Shown: positions 54,503 through 63,258 of the stretch, piece by piece
Layout of the letters: each line of letters opens with the position of its first letter
How positions within the stretch are numbered: position 1 is the stretch's first letter
Position numbers and translations under genes: made by a program
Notes under the pieces: generated by a model
Told to the model about the DNA's origin: nothing
The model's input: only the letters and a program-made list of their open reading frames with translations
Databases searched by the model: none
Origin: Enterococcus saigonensis
Lineage (GTDB): Bacteria > Bacillota > Bacilli > Lactobacillales > Enterococcaceae
Assembly: GCF_011397115.1 (NCBI RefSeq)
Contig: NZ_AP022822.1
Coordinates: 665,001-729,000, forward strand
Reading direction: 5' to 3'
DNA length: 64,000 nt

Positions 54503-56282
54503 TATCAAAGATCGCGAAATGCCACAAGATTTCAAAAAAACGGGTCAGCGGCTATTTCGTTTATTATTAGAACAAAAGCGCCGTTTTGTAGTGATTGTTA
54601 TTTCTGCCATTTTCTTTGCAACATTAATGGCAATTACACCTTTAATTTTAGGCTGGGGGCTAGATGCCATTGTTGCTTTATTACGTGCGGGTGAAATAAC
54701 AACAGCCAATTTAAGACGGGTGTTGTGGCAGCCAGTCTTATTATTATTTTTAGTATGGTGTGGTATTGCGCTATTTTCTCTTTTGCAAGAATACACAATG
54801 GCAAGCGTAGCAGAAACATTAACATTACGCTTACGAAAACAATTGACACAAAAGTTGAATCATTTGCCGATCAAATTTTTTGACCAGTACAAAACAGGTG
54901 ACATATTGACACGGACAACTCTTGATTTGGATAAAGTATCTGAAGTTTTACAAGTAGGACTGATGCAGATGATTTCAGCAATCTTATCCATTATCATCGG
55001 GGTAGGCTTAATGATTTATCTTAGTCCATTACTGACCTTTGGTATCGTTATCATTTTGTTGCTTAGTTTAGCGCTAACGAATTTTTTAGCCCAGAAAAAT
55101 CAAGATTATTTTTCGGAAAATCAGACAACTATAGGTTATGTTGGAACAAAGGCCGAGGAAACATATTCAGGAAATTTGGTTATTAAAGCATATAACCGCC
55201 AGCAGCAAATAGAATCAGACTTAGACAAATTAAACGAAGCCCAATTTCAGGCTTTTAAAAAAGCTCAATTTGTCAGTTTTGCTATTAATCCCTTGATTCG
55301 ACTAATTAACCAGCTTGGCTTTGTGACCAGTGCAGTTGTCGGTGGGCTAATGGTTATTAACGGTCAGTTATCAATCGGTTTAGTTCAAGCTTATTTACAA
55401 TATGTAAATCAAGTATCAGAACCGATTACACAAGTATCCTATGTAATCAACAGTTTGCAAAGTGCCTTTGCCGCTTTGGAGCGAATCTTTGAAATTCTTG
55501 ATTTACCTTGCGAAAAGGAAAATGAACTAAATGCTACCCTACCAGCCCAAATACGTGGAAAAGTAAGTTTCAAACACGTTTCTTTTGGCTATGAAAAAGG
55601 CAAATTGTTAATGGAAGATGTCAATTTCACTGTAAAACCAAAGCAAATGGTAGCTATTGTAGGACCAACTGGCGCAGGTAAAACGACCATGATTAATTTA
55701 TTGATGCGTTTTTACGAATTAAGTAAAGGACAAATTGAAGTTGACGGTAAAAATATTCGTCATTTTGCAAGGGGCGAGATTCGCCAAAAGTTTGGTATGG
55801 TTTTGCAAGACACATGGCTCTTTGAAGGAACAGTGGCAGCTAATATTGCTTATGGACAACCAAATGCGAGTCGCACTGAAATTATTGCTGCGGCAAAAGC
55901 AGCGCAATGTCACCACTTTATTTTGACATTGCCAAAAGGTTATGACACGATAATTTCAACCGATGGCAGTCAAATCTCTCAAGGACAACAACAGCTCTTG
56001 ACGATTGCGCGAGCAATTCTTGCCAATCCGCAACTGTTGATTTTGGACGAGGCAACTTCAAGCGTCGATACCCGTACCGAAGAGATGATTCAACAGGCAA
56101 TGGACCGTTTAACGGCTGAGCGTACGAGTTTTGTGATTGCCCACCGCCTATCAACTATCAAAAATGCAGATTTGATTTTGGTGATGAAAGATGGAGCTAT
56201 TATCGAGCAAGGTAGTCACGCTAGTCTAATGAAAAAAGGCGATTTTTACGCCAATCTTTATAATAGTCAGTTTGCAAGTTAA
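54483..56282 (+). CDS. efrF: Heterodimeric ABC exporter, catalytic-site subunit (EfrF-like)
   Basis: The 599-aa partner has six membrane helices, Walker A GPTGAGKTT, intact Walker B Glu (LLILDEATSSVD), H-loop VIAHRLSTI and a degenerate signature (ISQGQQQ). The start is the ATG 5 nt after GGAGG, within the previous gene. It has an N-terminal charged extension (about 30 residues). Efflux of cationic antiseptics or dyes is the expected role by analogy with EfrEF. Confidence 0.87.
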   Translation: MSTKQVDIKDREMPQDFKKTGQRLFRLLLEQKRRFVVIVISAIFFATLMAITPLILGWGLDAIVALLRAGEITTANLRRVLWQPVLLLFLVWCGIALFSLLQEYTMASVAETLTLRLRKQLTQKLNHLPIKFFDQYKTGDILTRTTLDLDKVSEVLQVGLMQMISAILSIIIGVGLMIYLSPLLTFGIVIILLLSLALTNFLAQKNQDYFSENQTTIGYVGTKAEETYSGNLVIKAYNRQQQIESDLDKLNEAQFQAFKKAQFVSFAINPLIRLINQLGFVTSAVVGGLMVINGQLSIGLVQAYLQYVNQVSEPITQVSYVINSLQSAFAALERIFEILDLPCEKENELNATLPAQIRGKVSFKHVSFGYEKGKLLMEDVNFTVKPKQMVAIVGPTGAGKTTMINLLMRFYELSKGQIEVDGKNIRHFARGEIRQKFGMVLQDTWLFEGTVAANIAYGQPNASRTEIIAAAKAAQCHHFILTLPKGYDTIISTDGSQISQGQQQLLTIARAILANPQLLILDEATSSVDTRTEEMIQQAMDRLTAERTSFVIAHRLSTIKNADLILVMKDGAIIEQGSHASLMKKGDFYANLYNSQFAS

Positions 56283-56296
56283 TTATAATTACTACT

Positions 56297-56331
56297 AAAG
56301 AGCACAATCTGCTAAGGCTGTTGTGCTCTTT
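56297..56331 (+). terminator. Terminator after the EfrEF-like operon
   Basis: AAAGAGCACAA (56297-56307) pairs with TTGTGCTCTTT (56321-56331); the T tail is short. Confidence 0.75.
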
Positions 56332-56462
56332 GGTGTAGTAAAAAATTCTATTTTAGCAAAAATAATGTAAATTATACTTACAACCTCTTTATAAGCCAGT
56401 GATTTATCCACTAGCTTTTCTGAGAAATAAGCTGAGTAATTTTAGCGGTAATCTTTTTTCTA

Positions 56463-56491
56463 TTGGTGATTTTTCTTTTTTTAGGTAGAAT
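56463..56491 (+). promoter_or_regulatory. Promoter of the RpiR-type regulator
   Basis: TTGGTG, 17-bp spacer, TAGAAT (56486-56491). Confidence 0.6.
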
Positions 56492-56539
56492 AGTCAAGAA
56501 AGCGTGCTCAAAAAGTCGGCAGCTCTAGGAGGATAAAAG

Positions 56540-57283
56540 ATGAGTTTTTTTGGCAACATTGATTTTAACGTACTATCTGATACAGATCAGGCAATTTACC
56601 ATTATATGAGTAGCAATGCTGATAAAATTCCTTATATGCGGGTTCGAGATATCGCACAGGAATCCCATACTTCAGCATCTTCTGTTATGCGGCTGATTCG
56701 AAAGTTAGGCTATGAGAGTTTTACTGAATTTCGTAGTCAATTTAGTGTGCAAGCAGCTAAAAGTGAAGGTTTTGAAGAGGCATTGACTATTTTAAGTCGT
56801 GAGCGTTTTCCACGAGATATTGAAAGTAAGTTAAATCAAATCGTAGAGAAAATCCAATACTGTGAAAATATTATCTTTTTTGGAATTGGTGCTTCTGGAT
56901 CAATTTGTGAATATGCTGCACGACGCTTTGCATCCATTGGATATAATAGCTATCCTTTAATTGATCCTACTTATCCTATTATGTCCAAATTACAAAATAC
57001 CAGTGATAATATTTTAGTAACACTATCTGTTTCAGGAATGACAAATGAAGTCGTAGAAGTGGCCAATGGTTTTCGCAATAAAGATGATTTTTTAACAATT
57101 GCTATTACTTCGGATATCAACTCTACTCTGGGGCGGATGTCAGATTATGTTTTGGATTATCATGTCGATGTAAGGCGAGTAAAAAAACATGAAGATTTAA
57201 CGAGCCAAATCCCTTGTATCTTCTTGATTGAGCAGTTGGCAGAACGTTTACAAAGGCAAGAGGATGAAGTACACCAAAAATAA
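56540..57283 (+). CDS. RpiR/MurR-family sugar-responsive regulator
   Basis: The 247-aa regulator has an N-terminal helix-turn-helix (VRDIAQESHTSASSVMRLIRKLGYESFTEFR, about 35-65). A SIS sugar-phosphate-binding domain (about 85-240) contains IIFFGIGASGSICEYAARRF and ILVTLSVSGMTNEVVEVA. It would sense a phosphosugar and control the adjacent glycosidase genes. It has its own promoter and terminator, and a 17-bp dyad (57302-57318) lies in that terminator. Confidence 0.9.
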   Translation: MSFFGNIDFNVLSDTDQAIYHYMSSNADKIPYMRVRDIAQESHTSASSVMRLIRKLGYESFTEFRSQFSVQAAKSEGFEEALTILSRERFPRDIESKLNQIVEKIQYCENIIFFGIGASGSICEYAARRFASIGYNSYPLIDPTYPIMSKLQNTSDNILVTLSVSGMTNEVVEVANGFRNKDDFLTIAITSDINSTLGRMSDYVLDYHVDVRRVKKHEDLTSQIPCIFLIEQLAERLQRQEDEVHQK

Positions 57284-57289
57284 GTTACC

Positions 57290-57333
57290 AAAAACACCAT
57301 GTGGTACAAGCGGTACCAGGATGGTGTTTTTTT
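57290..57333 (+). terminator. Terminator after the RpiR gene, containing a TGGTAC dyad
   Basis: AAAAACACCAT (57290-57300) pairs with ATGGTGTTTTT (57321-57331). Its apex is the dyad TGGTACAAGCGGTACCA (57302-57318), which recurs almost unchanged at 61093-61109. Confidence 0.85.
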
Positions 57334-57371
57334 CTTTTTACTGATTCTGATGCCAGAGTTTCTAATGTTTA

Positions 57372-57400
57372 TTGAGGAATAAAACGATGCCAATTATACT
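57372..57400 (+). promoter_or_regulatory. Promoter of the GH1-GH3 operon
   Basis: TTGAGG, 17-bp spacer, TATACT (57395-57400), 31 bp before the GH1 ATG. The TGGTAC dyad ends 53 bp upstream of the -35. Confidence 0.7.
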
Positions 57401-57431
57401 AAACGTAATTAAGAAAATGAGGTGACAAGGA

Positions 57432-58856
57432 ATGGCAAATAAATTTCCAAAAGATTTTTTATGGGGTGGAGCAGTCGCTGCCCATCAAGTTGAAGGTGCT
57501 TGGAATGTTGATAAAAAAGGTGTTAGTACTGCTGATGTTATGACAGCTGGTGCAAACGGCGTAGCGCGAGAAATTACAAAAGGAATTATTGAAGGAAAAA
57601 ATTATCCTAACCATGAAGCGATTGATTTTTATCATCACTATAAAGAAGATATTGCGCTATTCAAAGAGTTAGGTTTAAAGGCGTTTCGTACATCCATTAA
57701 CTGGACGCGGATTTTTCCAAATGGGGATGAAGAAAAACCAAATGAAGCAGGGCTACAATTTTACGATGATTTATTTGATGAACTGTTAAAAAATAATATT
57801 GAACCGGTAATCACACTATCGCATTTTGAAATTCCGTATCACTTATACGAAGAATACGGTGGTTTTACGAATAAAAAGCTCATTGATTTTTTTGTTCACT
57901 ATGCTAAAACCGTCATGACACGTTACAAAGACAAAGTGAAGTATTGGATGACCTTTAATGAAATCAACAATCAAGCAGATGGCCAACATACGCTACATAC
58001 ATGGACTAATTCAGCTTTATTATTCGAAGAAGGGGACAATAAAGAAGCCTTAACATTTCAAGCTGGCTTAAATGAACTAATTGCCAGCGCTAAAGTTGTC
58101 AAGTTGGGCCATGAAATTAATCCTGATTTTCAAATTGGCTGCATGATGGCTTATGTACCCGTTTATCCCTATTCATGTAATCCAAGTGATTTAATGGCTT
58201 CAGTGAAAGTGATGGATCGTCGTTTCTTTTATTCGGATATTCATGCTCGGGGGATTATTCCAGCTTATGCCCAAAAATATTGGGAACAAAAGGGGTATGA
58301 GATTGAAATCACACAAGAAGAACGGCAAGCGTTAAAAGAAGGGACCGTTGACTATATTGGCTTTAGCTATTATATGTCAGGTGCAGTTACCACGCTACCA
58401 GACGTAGCAGGCGATGAAATTACAGAATTTCCAGAAGCTAAAGTGATTTTAAATCCATATGTCTCAGCAAGTGATTGGGGTTGGCAAATTGATCCTGTCG
58501 GTTTACGCTACACATTAAATATCGTTTATGAACGATATAATCTGCCACTTTTTATTGTAGAAAATGGCTTTGGTGCGTACGATAAATTAGAAGATGGGAA
58601 GATTCATGATCCTTATCGTATTGATTATTTACAAAAACATATCGATCAAATGGCATTGGCAGTAAATGTGGATGGGGTAGATTTAATGGGGTATACGCCT
58701 TGGGGAGTAATTGATTTAGTCAGCTTTGGTTCAGGTGAAATGGAAAAACGTTATGGTTTTATTTATGTTGACAAAGACAATGCAGGCAATGGGACTTTGA
58801 AACGTTTGAAAAAAGATTCTTTTGCTTGGTATCAAAAGCTGATTCAAGAAAACTAG
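57432..58856 (+). CDS. Glycoside hydrolase family 1, probable 6-phospho-beta-glucosidase
   Basis: A 474-aa TIM-barrel enzyme. The acid/base is E177 (MTFNEINN) and the nucleophile E377 (IVENGFGAYD). The N terminus FPKDFLWGGAVAAHQVEGAWN is classic GH1. The C-terminal phosphate-site region reads SFGSGEMEKRYGFIYVD. Lys and Tyr fit 6-phospho-glycosidases, but the usual serine two residues before GEM is Gly here. No PTS gene is linked, so the phospho-substrate would come from elsewhere, or the enzyme may accept unphosphorylated sugars. Followed 16 bp later by a GH3 gene. Confidence 0.9.
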   Translation: MANKFPKDFLWGGAVAAHQVEGAWNVDKKGVSTADVMTAGANGVAREITKGIIEGKNYPNHEAIDFYHHYKEDIALFKELGLKAFRTSINWTRIFPNGDEEKPNEAGLQFYDDLFDELLKNNIEPVITLSHFEIPYHLYEEYGGFTNKKLIDFFVHYAKTVMTRYKDKVKYWMTFNEINNQADGQHTLHTWTNSALLFEEGDNKEALTFQAGLNELIASAKVVKLGHEINPDFQIGCMMAYVPVYPYSCNPSDLMASVKVMDRRFFYSDIHARGIIPAYAQKYWEQKGYEIEITQEERQALKEGTVDYIGFSYYMSGAVTTLPDVAGDEITEFPEAKVILNPYVSASDWGWQIDPVGLRYTLNIVYERYNLPLFIVENGFGAYDKLEDGKIHDPYRIDYLQKHIDQMALAVNVDGVDLMGYTPWGVIDLVSFGSGEMEKRYGFIYVDKDNAGNGTLKRLKKDSFAWYQKLIQEN

Positions 58857-58872
58857 TTTAAGAGGAGTAAGT

Positions 58873-60993
58873 ATGGAAAAAACAAAGCTTAAAGAAATTT
58901 TAGCTGATTTAACTTTGGCAGAAAAAGTGGGACAGTTGGTCCAAGTCACGCCTGATTTTTTTGGTAATCCAGGAGAAATCACGGGTCCAATGTCACAGTG
59001 GTCAATGAATAACGAGCAGCTTTATCAGATTGGCTCTGTTTTAGGGACGCATCGTCGCGATGAAGTTGAAAAAATTCAAAGAGATTATTTGGCAAATAGT
59101 CGTCATAAGATTCCGTTAATTTTTATGGCAGATGTTATTCATGGCTATGAAACAATCTTTCCGATTCCACTGGCTTTAGCAGCTAGTTTTGATGCGGCTA
59201 TGATTGAAAAAGTAGCTGCTGCTACAGGTGCTGAAGCAGCGACAGAAGGGGTTCACGTAACTTTTTCACCTATGGCAGATTATGTTAAAGATCCACGTTG
59301 GGGCCGAGTTTTAGAAAGTAATGGAGAAGACCCTAGACTTTCTAAAGTGTTAACAGAAAGTTATGTTCGGGGCTATCAAGGGGATAATCTTGCTATTGAA
59401 GAAAATCATATTGCCGCTTGTGTGAAACATTTTATTGGTTATGGAGCCGCTGAAGGCGGTCGCGATTACAATACTGTGGATATCTCGGATGTTGAAATGT
59501 ATCAAAATTATTTACCTGCTTTTGAAGGTGCGATAGCTAGTGGTGTCAAAATGGTGATGACGTCTTTTAATAGTTTCAAAGGCATTCCTGTTACTGCCAA
59601 TAAAAAGCTCATTCAAAATGTTTTGCGGCATGAATTAGGTTTTAAAGGGGTTCTTATTTCAGACTGGGCAGCAATTGGGGAATTAATGCAGCATCGTGTA
59701 GCTGAAAATCCCCATCAAGCAAGTTACAAAGCTTTCACAGCGGGGATTGATATTGATATGATGACCGATTGCTACTTGCAAGAGCTAGCTGAAATCATTC
59801 TCGCTGAAAATCTTACAGAACAACTAGATGAAGCTGTATTACGGGTATTAAATTTAAAAAATGATTTAGGCTTGTTTGAGAATCCGTATCGTGGTTTAAA
59901 AACGCAGGTTGATAAAACCAAATTAAGAAAATTAGCCTATAAAGCAGCTCTTCGTTCGGCAGTTCTTTTAAAAAATGAAGGAGTCTTACCTCTTAAAAAG
60001 TCAGAGAAAATTTTATTAATTGGGACCAAGGGAACGACCCAAGACGTTTTGGGAGCTTGGTCATGGATTGGGGATAGACAAAAAGCTGTCAGTCTTGCAG
60101 ACGGAATGACAGCTAAATTTCCTCAAATTGTAGTGATGGAAATTGACGATAATCAAAAAGATTGGCAAACTGTTATAACGGCTGTAAAAGAAGCTGATAA
60201 AGTACTTTTAGCTGTTGGTGAAACCAGTGATGAGGCTGGAGAAGCGGCTAGTCGTGCAAATTTGGAATTGTCTGGGGTTGAACAAAAATTAGTGGCTGTG
60301 GCCGCCCAAAATAATCCGGCTACGATTTTAATTACATTTAGTGGACGACCACTTGTTTTAACACAAGAAGCAGCAAAAACAGCAGCAATTATTTCAGGCT
60401 GGTTTTTAGGCAGTGAGATGGGTTCTGCATTAGCTGCGCTATTAAGCGGAGAGGAAAACTTCAGTGGGCATTTACCAATGAGTTTTCCCCGCAGTGTCGG
60501 TCAACTACCATATTCTTATCAGGAGATGTCGACAGGACGTCCCAAAACTAAAGCCAATGGTCAAGAGAAATATATTTCGCGCTACTTGGATGAGGAAAAT
60601 GGACCGTTATATGCTTTTGGCCATGGTTTATCTTATAGTCGTTTTGCCTTTAGCGATTTTTCTTTATCACAAAGTAGTCTTGCAAAAGGAGAAAAAGCAA
60701 CACTTCGTTTTACCGTTGGCAATGACTCACAAATTCCTGGTTTTGCCTTGCCACAAGTTTATTTTCAAGATGAGGTGACTGAAATGATTCGTCCTAAAAT
60801 CGAATTATTAAAGTGGAAACAAGTCTATCTTGAAGCAGGAGAGTCAAAAACAATTTCATTTGTTCTTTCACCTAAAGATTTTGCTTACGTTCATGAAAAC
60901 TTGCAAAGGTACTCAGACCCAGGTAAAATTCAGCTGTTTTTAGCCACTAGTGCAACTGAAATTGTGGACAAGGTACAGTTGCAACTGCTTTAA
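58873..60993 (+). CDS. Glycoside hydrolase family 3 beta-glucosidase
   Basis: A 706-aa cytoplasmic enzyme without signal peptide. It has an N-terminal TIM barrel with the nucleophile D264 in VLISDWAAIGE. A central alpha/beta sandwich follows (about 370-560, ending with GHLPMSFPRSVGQLPYSYQ), then a C-terminal fibronectin-like domain (about 600-700). It would hydrolyse beta-linked gluco-oligosaccharides imported whole, matching the ABC permeases downstream. In one operon with GH1; AGAGGAG precedes the ATG. Confidence 0.93.
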   Translation: MEKTKLKEILADLTLAEKVGQLVQVTPDFFGNPGEITGPMSQWSMNNEQLYQIGSVLGTHRRDEVEKIQRDYLANSRHKIPLIFMADVIHGYETIFPIPLALAASFDAAMIEKVAAATGAEAATEGVHVTFSPMADYVKDPRWGRVLESNGEDPRLSKVLTESYVRGYQGDNLAIEENHIAACVKHFIGYGAAEGGRDYNTVDISDVEMYQNYLPAFEGAIASGVKMVMTSFNSFKGIPVTANKKLIQNVLRHELGFKGVLISDWAAIGELMQHRVAENPHQASYKAFTAGIDIDMMTDCYLQELAEIILAENLTEQLDEAVLRVLNLKNDLGLFENPYRGLKTQVDKTKLRKLAYKAALRSAVLLKNEGVLPLKKSEKILLIGTKGTTQDVLGAWSWIGDRQKAVSLADGMTAKFPQIVVMEIDDNQKDWQTVITAVKEADKVLLAVGETSDEAGEAASRANLELSGVEQKLVAVAAQNNPATILITFSGRPLVLTQEAAKTAAIISGWFLGSEMGSALAALLSGEENFSGHLPMSFPRSVGQLPYSYQEMSTGRPKTKANGQEKYISRYLDEENGPLYAFGHGLSYSRFAFSDFSLSQSSLAKGEKATLRFTVGNDSQIPGFALPQVYFQDEVTEMIRPKIELLKWKQVYLEAGESKTISFVLSPKDFAYVHENLQRYSDPGKIQLFLATSATEIVDKVQLQLL

Positions 60994-61030
60994 ATCTGTT
61001 TTAAAAGTAACGCTTTGTCTAAAATTAAAT

Positions 61031-61072
61031 AATCTTACCAAGCTTGACTTAAAAGCTTGGTAAGATTTATTT
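61031..61072 (+). terminator. Terminator after the GH3 gene
   Basis: AATCTTACCAAGCTT (61031-61045) pairs perfectly with AAGCTTGGTAAGATT (61053-61067); tail TATTTC. Confidence 0.85.
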
Positions 61073-61092
61073 CATAACTTTAAACCTATCAG

Positions 61093-61109
61093 TGGTACAA
61101 CAGGTACCA
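61093..61109. promoter_or_regulatory. Second TGGTAC dyad operator
   Basis: TGGTACAACAGGTACCA, differing at only two central bases from the copy at 57302-57318. It lies 22 bp upstream of the -35 of the lacI-type gene. The two copies bracket the GH1-GH3 operon. Confidence 0.65.
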
Positions 61110-61131
61110 TTTTGACATTTTTTTCCAAAAG

Positions 61132-61161
61132 TTGAAACGAAAACCAACTCGACTGTAAACT
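61132..61161 (+). promoter_or_regulatory. Promoter of the LacI-type regulator/ABC operon
   Basis: TTGAAA (61132-61137), 18-bp spacer, TAAACT (61156-61161). Confidence 0.6.
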
Positions 61162-61169
61162 ATTGTTTT

Positions 61170-61183
61170 TGAAAACGTTTTTA
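61170..61183. promoter_or_regulatory. cre-like/LacI-family operator 1
   Basis: TGAAAACGTTTTTA matches cre at 13 of 14 positions and shares the AAAACGTTTT core with the palindrome at 61231. It lies just after the -10. CcpA or the local LacI-type regulator could bind it. Confidence 0.65.
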
Positions 61184-61230
61184 TTTATGATATGAATGTA
61201 AAAAGTAACACATTCTTTTTTATTTAAATA

Positions 61231-61250
61231 AAATAAAAACGTTTTTATTT
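61231..61250. promoter_or_regulatory. LacI-family operator 2 (20-bp perfect palindrome)
   Basis: AAATAAAAACGTTTTTATTT is a perfect palindrome with a central CG, the LacI/GalR hallmark. It abuts the ribosome site of the regulator gene and suggests autoregulation, possibly by looping with operator 1 61 bp upstream. Confidence 0.75.
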
Positions 61251-61260
61251 GGGAGGAGTT

Positions 61261-62274
61261 ATGAAGGAGAGGGTCACAATTCGGGAAGTCGCAAAAGAAG
61301 CTAACGTTTCTATTGCAACTGTTTCAAAAGCGTTAAACGACGTTGACGTGGTGAAACCAAAGACAAAAGAAAAAGTTATTGCAGCAGCAAAAAAACTTCA
61401 TTATACCCCCAATTTGATGGGGAAAAATTTGAAAGCAAAGCGCACAAAAATGATTGGTTTTTATACGCATACCATTATTGGTCCTTACTTTAGCACTTTG
61501 ATAGAAGCGATTGTAAAAGAAGCAGAAAAACATCACTACGGGGTGAATGTCATTATCTCTTCTGATAAACAAGTTTTAACTTCACATCTGTTAGGGAATA
61601 TGGTGGATGGTTTTATCGGTTTTGAAGATTTAATTGATGATGAGGCGCTCAGTACAATTCAATCAGAAAGAATTAATGCTGTATTTATGGATCGACAAAT
61701 CAATGATCGTAGTATCAGCAGTATTGTTTTTGCTTCTCGTAAAGCAGGAAGACTCGCTACAAAAGAGTTGATTGCAAAAGGACATCAAAAAATCGGTTTT
61801 TTGCCGGGACATCCTGGCGTTTATGACAGTGATGAGCGTTACTTAGGTTATATTCAAGCGATGCGCGCCGCCGAGCTAACTGTAAATGATACTTGGATTA
61901 TCCCTGGATTATTTGAAGAAAAAGCGAGTTTTGAAAATATCGATCACTATTTAAAGACAACCGACAAAAAGGACTGGCCGACAGCATGGATTGCCGGTAA
62001 TGATTTAAGTGCAATTGGTGTCATTAAAGCGGTGGAAGCAAACAATCTGCAAGTTCCTACTGATTTTAGTGTAATTGGTTTTGATGATATCGAGTTATTA
62101 CGCTATTTCAAGCCGCGAGTAACTACTGTTCAAAACCCGATTAGAACACAAGGAAAAGAAGCAGTGATAGAGCTTTTGGCTTTAATTGCCGGTGATAAAG
62201 CTGGCGAGAATAAAATTTTAGATTGTCGTTTAATCCGCGGTGAAACGACAACAGCAGTCGAGTTGCAAAAATAA
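61261..62274 (+). CDS. LacI-family transcriptional regulator
   Basis: The 337-aa regulator has an N-terminal LacI helix-turn-helix (VTIREVAKEANVSIATVSKALN), a hinge region (VIAAAKKLHYTPNLMGKNLKAKRTKMIGF) and a periplasmic-binding-protein-like sugar sensor domain (about 60-337). The start is the ATG after GGGAGGAG; a TTG four codons upstream falls in the ribosome site. It heads an operon with the two permease genes and probably represses it in the absence of the transported oligosaccharide. Confidence 0.93.
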   Translation: MKERVTIREVAKEANVSIATVSKALNDVDVVKPKTKEKVIAAAKKLHYTPNLMGKNLKAKRTKMIGFYTHTIIGPYFSTLIEAIVKEAEKHHYGVNVIISSDKQVLTSHLLGNMVDGFIGFEDLIDDEALSTIQSERINAVFMDRQINDRSISSIVFASRKAGRLATKELIAKGHQKIGFLPGHPGVYDSDERYLGYIQAMRAAELTVNDTWIIPGLFEEKASFENIDHYLKTTDKKDWPTAWIAGNDLSAIGVIKAVEANNLQVPTDFSVIGFDDIELLRYFKPRVTTVQNPIRTQGKEAVIELLALIAGDKAGENKILDCRLIRGETTTAVELQK

Positions 62275-62296
62275 GATTAGAAATTAGGAGGAAAGT

Positions 62297-63244
62297 ATGT
62301 TGGAAGCAAAAGCCAAACCAACCCTAGGGGTACGTTTTAAAAAGTGGTGGCGAGATTTTGTACACCAATGGCAATTACAGTCGATGGCAATTCCTGGGAT
62401 TGTTTATATGATTATTTTTAGTTTTATTCCTATTTACGGCTTAGTGATTGCCTTTAAAAATTACACCGTAATTGACACCATTGACAGTGCGCAGTGGGTG
62501 GGATTTGAAAATTTCAAAATCATTATGGAAGATAAGTACTTTTGGCAATCAGTTGTGAATACATTGGGCATTAGCGCATTGAAACTAGCCTTTGGATTTG
62601 TCTTACCGATTATTATCGCCGTGATGATTTATGAATTACGAGACAGTGTCTTTAAGCGGGTGATTCAAACAATTTCTTATCTACCACACTTTTTATCATG
62701 GATTATTTTAGGTGGGATGATTATTACCTGGTTTTCTTCAAACGGGATGATTAATGAGTTGTTAAACTTCATCGGTATCCAGACGAAGCAAAATCACATG
62801 CTAGACGTTGGTAAATATTGGTGGATTGCTTCTTTATCAGATGTTTGGAAAGAAGCTGGATGGGGAACAATTTTATATTTGGCCACGATGGCGCGTATTG
62901 ATCCAACGTATTATGAGGCTGCCAAAATGGATGGTGCTTCACGACTACGTCAAATTTGGAGTATTACGATTCCCATGATTCGCAATATCATTTCGTTAAA
63001 TTTAATCTTAAGTGTAAGCGGTTTATTCAATTCGAATTTAGATCAAACTTTAGTTTTGATGAATTCTCAAAATCAGCCTAAAGCAGAAGTCATTAATTCT
63101 TACGTTTATCGTGTTGGTTTAATGCAAGGAGACTTTTCTTATGCAACAGCCGTGGGGCTTGGAATCTCAATTATTTCAGTTATTTTGTTAGCTGCAACCA
63201 ATATTGTTACGAAAAAATTAAACGATAATCAATCGGTCTTGTAA
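62297..63244 (+). CDS. CUT1 sugar ABC transporter permease (LplB-like)
   Basis: A 315-aa protein with six membrane helices and an EAA loop YYEAAKMDGASRLRQIWSITIPMI, which docks the ATPase. The N-terminal sequence (QLQSMAIPGIVYMIIFSFIPIYGLVIAFKNY) is typical of the LplB/YteP group for oligosaccharides. It pairs with the next permease. No ATPase gene is seen, as usual for this group, which shares an MsmK-type ATPase encoded elsewhere. Confidence 0.92.
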   Translation: MLEAKAKPTLGVRFKKWWRDFVHQWQLQSMAIPGIVYMIIFSFIPIYGLVIAFKNYTVIDTIDSAQWVGFENFKIIMEDKYFWQSVVNTLGISALKLAFGFVLPIIIAVMIYELRDSVFKRVIQTISYLPHFLSWIILGGMIITWFSSNGMINELLNFIGIQTKQNHMLDVGKYWWIASLSDVWKEAGWGTILYLATMARIDPTYYEAAKMDGASRLRQIWSITIPMIRNIISLNLILSVSGLFNSNLDQTLVLMNSQNQPKAEVINSYVYRVGLMQGDFSYATAVGLGISIISVILLAATNIVTKKLNDNQSVL

Positions 63245-63258
63245 AAGGAGGAAACGTA

